A stretch of 64,000 nucleotides of DNA. Origin: Alistipes sp. Its GTDB lineage: Bacteria > Bacteroidota > Bacteroidia > Bacteroidales > Rikenellaceae. How positions within the stretch are numbered: position 1 is the stretch's first letter; the number at the start of each line of letters is the position of its first letter. The translations under genes and the position numbers were made by a program. The stretch spans positions 1-64,000 of the forward strand of contig JAGAOZ010000024.1 in the NCBI GenBank assembly GCA_017623505.1, read 5' to 3'. Of this stretch, positions 42,574 through 49,616 are shown one piece after another. The notes under the pieces are model-generated. The model was given only the letters and a program-made list of their open reading frames with translations. It made no database searches and was not told the origin of the DNA.

Positions 42574-43404
42574 ATGAAACTTAAGGTTATACTTTCAGCA
42601 CTGATAGCTACTCTGCTACCCGCCTTGTTGGCAGCTCAAAGCAAGACCTTGTATGGCATTGCATTCTACGATGTAGAAGCACTCTACGACACCATTCCCT
42701 CGAAATTCTACGACGATTCGGCCTATACGCCCGATGGTATACACAAGTGGAATAGCTCCCGCTATGCCCAAAAAGTAGCAAACATATCACAAGTTATCGA
42801 CTCACTCGATATGCCTCTTATCGCGCTCTATGGCGTTGAGAACGAGCAGGTAGTCAAGGATGTCACAGCTTCGGTCAAGGGCGAATACGCCTACATACAT
42901 CGCACACACGATTCACGCGATGGCTTAGATTTTGCATTACTCTACTATGGTGACATATTCTTTCCCGAAGAGGTAACCACCCATTACAACGCAATTTGTA
43001 TCGAAGGCTACCTCCAAGATAGGGAACTTGCCATCATTATCAACAACAACTCCTCGTCACTTGGAGTTCTACTCGATACAACCGAACTTACATCAGATAG
43101 CAAAGCTATCATTTTACTTGGCAGAGTCTCCAAAGAGAATATTCACCGTTGGGGACTTCTCGATGCGTCAGCTCCACAAGAGGCTGCGGGCAGAGGGAGT
43201 GTTGTCCGTGGTAATAAATGGCAAATGCGTCACCGTATTGCCACTAATATAGACTCAATCAGCCACTGTGGCGTCTACATCAAAGAGTGGTTATTGGATA
43301 GCCGAGGAGTGCCTAAACCCACCTTTGAGCGCACGAAATATCGTGGTGGATACTCCTCCTCGCTACCAATCTTCATATATTTCGACAAAATGTTGGAATT
43401 TTAA
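42574..43404 (+). CDS. Exported EEP-fold (endonuclease/exonuclease/phosphatase) protein lacking catalytic residues
   Basis: A 276-residue protein with a signal peptide (about 1-22, LLAAQS). Its backbone follows the Bacteroidetes EEP nuclease family: FYDVEALYDT, YTPDGIHKWNSSRYAQKVANISQVID, and the C-terminal GGYSSSLPIFIYF. Yet each metal/catalytic motif is altered. LQEVEN has become LYGVEN (Gly87), NHW is NNN (157-159), GDFN is GRVS (183-186), and SDH is SSS (261-263). It therefore looks like a pseudoenzyme rather than a nuclease. The ATG at 42574 is preceded by AGG and lies 4 nt after mnmA; the frame is intact. Confidence 0.75.
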   Translation: MKLKVILSALIATLLPALLAAQSKTLYGIAFYDVEALYDTIPSKFYDDSAYTPDGIHKWNSSRYAQKVANISQVIDSLDMPLIALYGVENEQVVKDVTASVKGEYAYIHRTHDSRDGLDFALLYYGDIFFPEEVTTHYNAICIEGYLQDRELAIIINNNSSSLGVLLDTTELTSDSKAIILLGRVSKENIHRWGLLDASAPQEAAGRGSVVRGNKWQMRHRIATNIDSISHCGVYIKEWLLDSRGVPKPTFERTKYRGGYSSSLPIFIYFDKMLEF

Positions 43405-43416
43405 GTATTTTTTTAG

Positions 43417-43424
43417 TATTTTTG
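43417..43424 (+). promoter_or_regulatory. -7 element of ppdK
   Basis: TATTTTTG, about 61 nt before the ATG at 43486. A TTGG sits 20 nt upstream as an imperfect -33 element. Confidence 0.6.
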
Positions 43425-43485
43425 TAGGCTTATAGATAGTAACTAACAAGATATATTATTATAAACAATTAAAAACACAGATTTT

Positions 43486-46215
43486 ATGGCAGATGTAAAA
43501 CGCGTCTACACCTTCGGTAACAAAGAGGCTGAGGGTAATGGCAAGATGAGAGAGTTGCTCGGCGGTAAGGGTGCCAACTTGGCAGAGATGAACCTTATCG
43601 GTATTCCTGTACCTCCAGGTTTCACTATCACTACTGAGGTTTGTACTGAGTACTACCAGCACGGTAAGGAGGCTGTTATCGAGATGCTTCGTCCAGAGGT
43701 TGAGGCAGCTATTGCAAACATTGAGAAGCTCACAGGTCGCGTATTTGGCGACAAGAAGCTCCCACTTTTGGTATCAGTTCGTTCAGGTGCTCGTGCTTCG
43801 ATGCCTGGTATGATGGATACAATCCTTAACCTGGGTATGAATGACGAGGCTGTTGAGGCTGTTGCACAGCTCTCTGGCAACCCACGTTTCGCTTGGGACT
43901 CATATCGTCGTTTCGTTCAGATGTATGGTGACGTAGTATTGGGTATGAAGCCTGTATCTAAGGAGGATCACGACCCATTCGAGGTTATCATCGACGAGCA
44001 GAAGGAGAAGAAGGGCGTTAAGATGGATACCGACCTTACAACTGACGACTTGAAGGAGTTGGTAGTTAAGTTCAAGGCTGCCGTTAAGGAGCAGACAGGT
44101 CAGGACTTCCCAGCTAACCCATGGGATCAGCTCTGGGGTGCTATCTGCGCAGTATTTGGCTCTTGGATGAACGAGCGTGCTATTCTTTACCGTAAGCTCA
44201 ACAACATCCCTGCTGAGTGGGGTACAGCCGTATCTGTTCAGGCGATGGTATTCGGTAACATGGGTGAGAACTCTGCAACAGGTGTTGCATTCTCTCGTGA
44301 TGCTGCTACCGGTGAGAACATCTTCAACGGTGAGTACTTGATTAACGCTCAGGGTGAGGACGTTGTGGCTGGTATCCGTACTCCACAGCAGATTACCATC
44401 GAGGGTTCACGTCGTTGGGCTAAGGCTCAGAACATCTCTGAGGAGGAGCGTGCTGAGAAGTATCCTTCTTTGGAGGAGGTTATGCCTACTGTATACGCTG
44501 AGTTGAACGAGATTCAGCACCACTTGGAGGAGTACTTCAAGGATATGCAGGATATCGAGTTCACTATCCAGGACGGTAAGCTTTGGATGTTGCAGTGCCG
44601 TAACGGTAAGCGTACAGGTGCAGCGATGGTTAAGATTGCAATGGATATGTTGCGCGAGGGCTTGATTGACGAGAAGACAGCCGTTTTGCGTTGTGAGCCT
44701 GCTAAGCTTGACGAGCTTTTGCACCCTGTATTCGATAAGACAGCTATCAAGAATGCGAAGGTTGTTGTTAAGGGTCTTCCTGCATCTCCAGGTGCAGCTA
44801 CAGGTCCTGTGGTATTCTTCGCTGAGGATGCTGAGAAGGTATTGGCTGAGACAGGCAAGAAGGCTGTTTTGGTTCGTATCGAGACCTCTCCAGAGGATTT
44901 GAAGGGTATGTTGGATGCTGCTGGTATCTTGACAGCTCGCGGTGGTATGACATCTCACGCAGCCGTTGTTGCTCGTGGTATGGGTAAGTGCTGCGTATCA
45001 GGTGCTGGTGAGCTCAACATCGACTATAAGGCTCGCACAATCCAGGTTAATGGCTACACCATCAAGGAGGGCGACTGGATTTCATTGAACGGTTCTACCG
45101 GTGAGGTTTACCTCGGTCAGGTAGCTACTCAGGATGCAGACCTCAGCGGTGACTTCGGTCAGTTGATGGATTTGGCTGGTAAGTACGCTACAATGCGTGT
45201 ACGTGCTAACGCCGACACTCCACGTGATGCTGCTCAGGCATTTGCATTTGGTGCTGAGGGTATCGGTCTTTGCCGTACCGAGCACATGTTCTTCGAGGGC
45301 GAGCGTATCAAGGCTGTTCGCGAGATGATTTTGGCTGATGATGAGGCTGGTCGTCGTGTAGCATTGGCTAAGTTGTTGCCTATGCAGCGTGGTGACTTCG
45401 AGGGCTTGTTCAAGGCTATGAAGGGTTACCCAGTTATCATCCGTCTTTTGGACCCACCATTGCACGAGTTTGCTCCACACACCGAGAAGGAGCAGCGTGA
45501 GTTGGCTGAGGAGATTAACGTACCATTCGAGAAGATTGCAGCTAAGGTTGAGTACTTGGGTGAGGTTAACCCAATGTTGGGACACCGTGGTTGCCGTCTT
45601 GGTAACACCTACCCAGAGATTACCGAGATGCAGGCACGTGCTATCATCGAGGCAGCAATGAACGTTAAGGCTTCAGGTACTGACGTGAAGGTTGAGATTA
45701 TGGTTCCGCTGGTAGGTAACCACAAGGAGTTGCGTTATCAGAAGAACATCATCGACCGCGTAGCTAACGAGGTATTCGCTGAGCGTAACGACAAGATTGA
45801 CTACTTGGTAGGTACTATGATTGAGGTTCCACGTGCTGCTGTTACTGCAAATCAGATTGCAGAGGTTGCTGAGTTCTTCTCATTCGGTACTAACGACCTT
45901 ACTCAGATGACACTTGGTTTCTCACGTGACGATATCGCTAAGTTCTTGCCTACATACCTCGATAAGGGTATTCTGAAGAACGACCCATTCCAGATTTTGG
46001 ACCGCAACGGTGTTGGTCAGCTCGTTCGCGAGGCTGTATTCAAGGGCCGTGGCACTCGTCCTGATTTGAAGTGCGGTATCTGCGGTGAGCACGGTGGTGA
46101 GCCATCATCAGTTGAGTTCTGCCACTATGCAGGTTTGAACTACGTGAGCTGCTCTCCATATCGTGTACCTATCGCACGTTTGGCTGCTGCACACGCTGCA
46201 TTGAACCAGAAGTAA
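43486..46215 (+). CDS. ppdK: Pyruvate, phosphate dikinase
   Basis: A 909-residue enzyme interconverting pyruvate, ATP and Pi with PEP, AMP and PPi. It has an N-terminal ATP-grasp domain (GGKGANLAEMNLIGIPVPPGFTI, SVRSGARASMPGMMDTILNLG) and a swivelling domain with the phosphorylated His in GGMTSHAAVVARGMG (His491). The C-terminal PEP/pyruvate barrel contains GLCRTEHMFF, MLGHRGCRLG, FSFGTNDLTQMT and CGICGEHGGEP. Full length. Codon use is very narrow (mostly CGT, GGT, GCT, GAG), as expected for an abundant enzyme of anaerobic PEP metabolism. It has its own terminator. Confidence 0.97.
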   Translation: MADVKRVYTFGNKEAEGNGKMRELLGGKGANLAEMNLIGIPVPPGFTITTEVCTEYYQHGKEAVIEMLRPEVEAAIANIEKLTGRVFGDKKLPLLVSVRSGARASMPGMMDTILNLGMNDEAVEAVAQLSGNPRFAWDSYRRFVQMYGDVVLGMKPVSKEDHDPFEVIIDEQKEKKGVKMDTDLTTDDLKELVVKFKAAVKEQTGQDFPANPWDQLWGAICAVFGSWMNERAILYRKLNNIPAEWGTAVSVQAMVFGNMGENSATGVAFSRDAATGENIFNGEYLINAQGEDVVAGIRTPQQITIEGSRRWAKAQNISEEERAEKYPSLEEVMPTVYAELNEIQHHLEEYFKDMQDIEFTIQDGKLWMLQCRNGKRTGAAMVKIAMDMLREGLIDEKTAVLRCEPAKLDELLHPVFDKTAIKNAKVVVKGLPASPGAATGPVVFFAEDAEKVLAETGKKAVLVRIETSPEDLKGMLDAAGILTARGGMTSHAAVVARGMGKCCVSGAGELNIDYKARTIQVNGYTIKEGDWISLNGSTGEVYLGQVATQDADLSGDFGQLMDLAGKYATMRVRANADTPRDAAQAFAFGAEGIGLCRTEHMFFEGERIKAVREMILADDEAGRRVALAKLLPMQRGDFEGLFKAMKGYPVIIRLLDPPLHEFAPHTEKEQRELAEEINVPFEKIAAKVEYLGEVNPMLGHRGCRLGNTYPEITEMQARAIIEAAMNVKASGTDVKVEIMVPLVGNHKELRYQKNIIDRVANEVFAERNDKIDYLVGTMIEVPRAAVTANQIAEVAEFFSFGTNDLTQMTLGFSRDDIAKFLPTYLDKGILKNDPFQILDRNGVGQLVREAVFKGRGTRPDLKCGICGEHGGEPSSVEFCHYAGLNYVSCSPYRVPIARLAAAHAALNQK

Positions 46216-46235
46216 TCCGTAAAACGATTATACGA

Positions 46236-46265
46236 AAAGGGCTGTCGGTTTCGACAGCCCTTTTT
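46236..46265 (+). terminator. Terminator of ppdK
   Basis: The 12-bp stem AAAGGGCTGTCG (46236-46247) with CGACAGCCCTTT and a GTTT loop is followed by TT. It may also serve the convergent HAD gene. Confidence 0.9.
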
Positions 46266-46283
46266 ACATATAGAGAACTAACT

Positions 46284-46883
46284 TTACAGAAGTATCTCTC
46301 TCAACTCGGCACAACTCTTGTCGTAGTCATCACGGTCAAAGTGGAAGCCTGTAATACCCTTCTGCTCTCCCATCCGTACATTCTCGGCTCTGTCATCAAT
46401 AAACATCGTACGATTTACATCGAGCGAGAAACGGTTAATAAGCACGTCATAAATCTCGGGCATAGGTTTTACAAAGCCCTCCTCGCACGATATCACCTCG
46501 CCATCAAAGGCCGCATATACCTCCTGCCGACGCAAGTACTCGATAAACTCCTTCGACATATTCGACAGCACATATAACTTGTATCCTGCCGCCTTCAAAT
46601 CGGCTATCAGGGCAGCCGTCTGCGGAATGGTACGCTGACGACCTATCGATAGCGTCAACATCTCGCTTGCATACTCCTCGCTCACAGAACGATACGCCGC
46701 CAAGTCACTTACAACCTTCTCCCACGATGAGAATCCCAAGTCGTAATCCACCCAAAACTGTGGCATAGGAGACTGAGCGACATAAGAGAAAAACTCACGA
46801 TACTCGTCGCTATGTTTCATCAGATTTTGAGCAAAGACCACTCTACCCAAATCAAAAACGATATTATCAAATCTTTTCTTCAT
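46284..46883 (-). CDS. HAD-IA family hydrolase (YihX-like)
   Basis: A 199-residue phosphatase-fold protein with motif I NIVFDLGRVVF, motif II VLSNMS, Lys in EEGFVKPMPEIYDVL and motif IV MFIDDRAENV. In motif I the second acidic residue is replaced by Gly (DLG), as in many YihX-type members. The substrate is probably a sugar phosphate. The ATG at 46883 is used because the in-frame ATG at 46913 lies upstream of a -7 element at 46890-46897. It converges with ppdK. Confidence 0.85.
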   Translation of the reverse strand: MKKRFDNIVFDLGRVVFAQNLMKHSDEYREFFSYVAQSPMPQFWVDYDLGFSSWEKVVSDLAAYRSVSEEYASEMLTLSIGRQRTIPQTAALIADLKAAGYKLYVLSNMSKEFIEYLRRQEVYAAFDGEVISCEEGFVKPMPEIYDVLINRFSLDVNRTMFIDDRAENVRMGEQKGITGFHFDRDDYDKSCAELREILL

Positions 46884-46889
46884 ACTCCA

Positions 46890-46897
46890 CAAAGATA
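46890..46897 (-). promoter_or_regulatory. -7 element of the HAD gene, almost touching the start codon
   Basis: TATCTTTG on the minus strand ends 6 nt before the ATG at 46883, predicting an essentially leaderless mRNA. Confidence 0.5.
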
Positions 46898-46959
46898 CAT
46901 CTTCCGCCGTCAATTTTCAAAATTGGAGATTAAAAATAGCGAAGTAATAATAATTTATA

Positions 46960-46967
46960 TATCTTTG
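46960..46967 (+). promoter_or_regulatory. -7 element of the NigD-like gene
   Basis: TATCTTTG, 36 nt before the ATG at 47004, divergent from the HAD promoter. Confidence 0.55.
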
Positions 46968-47003
46968 TCGTTTGAAACAAGGATTAATTTTGATACTTAG
47001 AAT

Positions 47004-47738
47004 ATGAGAAAACTTTTAACAATGGCTGCCCTCTCTATGGCAGTTATCATTACAGCGACATCATGCTTGGTTAATGAGAATGATGCACAGCAGAGAAACT
47101 TTCGACTGATGAGTTTTGTGGATGGAGATGCCACCACAGGTCTATATGGCATCTTTGACGACGGCACAACAGTCTACATCTCCAACAACAGTGAGATTCC
47201 TGCAGTACCTGCCGAGTACTACCACAAAGGCGAGGCTCGCGCATTGATTGATTATGAGGTTGAGTCATTCAAGATGCCTGGTTATGACCATACTCTACGC
47301 ATCAATGGTTATGAGTGCATCCGCACAAGTGACATCTACAACAATTTGGACGAGCACATCCCTGCGGATTATGCTGAGGGTCTGGAGATTTACGAGATGA
47401 TATTTGCTCGTAACAACATCACCTTGAACTTCCACTATCGCACCAGCAATTTCAGCGATAAGATTGCGGCTCACGACTTTATCCTGGTTCACAACAAGAA
47501 CGCCGACCACGCAGGTCCTTTCCAGGATGCTTATCAAGAGGATGGATTCCTCTATTTGGAGCTTTACCACGACACGAAGGATGATTTGGAGCAGTATGAC
47601 AATCTCGTTAAGCGCAACTTTAAGTTTGACACAAATCTGTTAGGCATCAACATTTATGACTACCGAGGCATTAAGATTATCCACAAGACTCTTAATGACC
47701 GTCAGAACAGAGTTGTTACTCTTACCGAGTTCAAATAG
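47004..47738 (+). CDS. NigD-like lipoprotein
   Basis: A 244-residue lipoprotein (lipobox TATSC, Cys21) with two beta-rich parts resembling the N-terminal OB-like and C-terminal beta-sandwich domains of the Bacteroidetes NigD-like family. Relevant segments are FDDGTTVYISNN, RALIDYEVES, ITLNFHYRTSN and GFLYLELYHD. The family was named from a bacteriocin-linked gene, but most members stand alone and have no known function. No bacteriocin genes are nearby. Confidence 0.7.
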   Translation: MRKLLTMAALSMAVIITATSCLVNENDAQQRNFRLMSFVDGDATTGLYGIFDDGTTVYISNNSEIPAVPAEYYHKGEARALIDYEVESFKMPGYDHTLRINGYECIRTSDIYNNLDEHIPADYAEGLEIYEMIFARNNITLNFHYRTSNFSDKIAAHDFILVHNKNADHAGPFQDAYQEDGFLYLELYHDTKDDLEQYDNLVKRNFKFDTNLLGINIYDYRGIKIIHKTLNDRQNRVVTLTEFK

Positions 47739-47753
47739 TCTGTAATACAAAAA

Positions 47754-47800
47754 ACATAGAGGGGCTGTCCAACAAGTACGTTGCGACAGCCCCTCTATGT
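47754..47800. terminator. Long shared terminator hairpin
   Basis: The 16-bp stem ACATAGAGGGGCTGTC (47754-47769) with GACAGCCCCTCTATGT (47785-47800) carries an extra CAAC/GTTG pairing in the loop. The A-run before it gives a T-run on the minus strand. It lies between the convergent NigD-like and barrel genes. Confidence 0.85.
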
Positions 47801-47857
47801 ATAAGAGAATTTCACAGGCAAGACAGATGCCGAAAGAACCTTATTAGACAGCTTCTA

Positions 47858-49612
47858 TTAGAAATTCATCTTCACTCCGACCAATGCTTGAGGCGATGAT
47901 GTATAGTAGTGTAACCACTCATGCAGACAACATCCCGTAAGGTTACGACCCTCGATATAGACGCCCCACCTGTCAGATACCTGCCACTCCACCTCTGCGC
48001 CGAGTTCAAACTCGCCACCGGTATATACAAGTGCTGTATATCGCTGTCCTGAGTCCACATCTCTCATCTCCTGCAACCACGGATGCTTACTACGATAATC
48101 AAAGCCTACTGATGCAGTAATCTTTCTACCCGTATATCTTAAATCTACTCCCGATGTAAACTTCGGTTTCAATTCAGGCATATAACCATCTGTTTCTCTC
48201 TGCTTTACTCTTAGGCTCAAGTCAGCCTCCAATTCTAACCAATGTAGCGGGCGCAATTTAAATCCTCCGTTAAGTCTAACTGCGCGTCTATCGGCATACA
48301 CCACATATTCATAGCGTTCAATATCCGTATCCCCCATGTGAGATGGCGATACTGTTGTCGTATACTCTATTTGATAATATCCGCCCTGGTCTATCCAAGA
48401 TATTTGGTCATAATCCCGCAATTCAAGTGAAACAGTATATGAGAACACACCCTTAGCGATTGTGCCATCAATACCGACCTTCACACCTCCGGACAGACGA
48501 TATGGCAACTGTGTAAAGAGTGGCACATTGATAGCTGACGGCACAAAATATGGATTTTCATACATAAGTTTAGCCAACGAGCTGCTCTGTAAAGGGTTAT
48601 CAATGTTTGTCGCACCCAACTCAGCGTATGGAACGAAACTCTCCTTGCTGTTTTTCCAACTCAGACGTACATAAGGTATCAACCCCTGCTTCTCTTGTTT
48701 ACGACCAATGATTTTATTGTAGTAATAATCCACTCCTAACGCAAAATCGAGTTTCTTACCACTCACACCATAACGCAGGCCACCAAATATCAGATGATTA
48801 TCGTATCCGCTTAATGCCTTTGCGCCGTACGCACCACTATATCGCATATTCAGACGAAAAAGATGCTTTCCCAACCTCTTTGCAAGTTCAAATTTGGCAT
48901 CTACATTCGACTGCTTAAACTCCTCGTCATTAGCCACCAAAGCTCTGTTTCGATGGAAGAACATTCCACCACCAAGCTCTACATTGAAGTTCCAACGGCT
49001 CAAATCCACAAAATCATCTCCCAGACGTAACTTGCCCTGCAACTCCCCAAAACGAATCATATCCCCGATAACAGGATAGCGATGACGCACCTGCTGGTCA
49101 GCATATAAATCAACCTCCAGCGTCTTCTTTCCTAAGAAGAAACCTGCTCGACCACCCACACGATTACTCAGTTCTGTGGTCTTTCGCGTTGTCTTCATAT
49201 CGTCCAATGTTCTGCGATTACGATAATCTCCCCAATGGTTGATATATGCCATCGCATAACCTCTGTCTTTATTCACCGTCGATACATACGCATCCACTTC
49301 ACTTGCCAACGGCACACCCACTCCGGCCTTTACATAGAGAGGATAACGACGTTGATAATCCCAATAGCTGATTGTCGCTGGTTTGAAATTCTCCAACATT
49401 AGCGAAGTCTGATAGCTGCGTGACTCTATTCGATAGTCAATCTCCGGCTCCATCTTCACCGTATCTACCATATTGGGAACTATTGCCATCTTCTGCGCCT
49501 GCTCAACACTTGGAGCGTATGCTTTAGTCACTTCGACCTCTTTCTGCACCTGTGCCAACGCTATTACCGGCACAAATGCAAACAACAGCACAATATATAC
49601 TCTTCTTACCAT
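47858..49612 (-). CDS. Plugless TonB-receptor-like outer-membrane beta-barrel protein
   Basis: A 584-residue protein with a signal peptide (about 1-20, ALA/QVQKE), the conserved start KEVEVTKAYAPSVEQAQKMAIVPNMVDTVKMEPEIDYRIESR, then barrel strands to a C-terminus HEWLHYYTSSPQALVGVKMNF ending in Phe. There is no plug domain or carboxypeptidase-like N-domain, so it resembles the barrel of a TonB receptor only. It follows by 4 nt a 993-residue TPR protein, a gene pair common in Bacteroidetes. Substrate unknown. Confidence 0.78.
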   Translation of the reverse strand: MVRRVYIVLLFAFVPVIALAQVQKEVEVTKAYAPSVEQAQKMAIVPNMVDTVKMEPEIDYRIESRSYQTSLMLENFKPATISYWDYQRRYPLYVKAGVGVPLASEVDAYVSTVNKDRGYAMAYINHWGDYRNRRTLDDMKTTRKTTELSNRVGGRAGFFLGKKTLEVDLYADQQVRHRYPVIGDMIRFGELQGKLRLGDDFVDLSRWNFNVELGGGMFFHRNRALVANDEEFKQSNVDAKFELAKRLGKHLFRLNMRYSGAYGAKALSGYDNHLIFGGLRYGVSGKKLDFALGVDYYYNKIIGRKQEKQGLIPYVRLSWKNSKESFVPYAELGATNIDNPLQSSSLAKLMYENPYFVPSAINVPLFTQLPYRLSGGVKVGIDGTIAKGVFSYTVSLELRDYDQISWIDQGGYYQIEYTTTVSPSHMGDTDIERYEYVVYADRRAVRLNGGFKLRPLHWLELEADLSLRVKQRETDGYMPELKPKFTSGVDLRYTGRKITASVGFDYRSKHPWLQEMRDVDSGQRYTALVYTGGEFELGAEVEWQVSDRWGVYIEGRNLTGCCLHEWLHYYTSSPQALVGVKMNF

Positions 49613-49616
49613 AATC

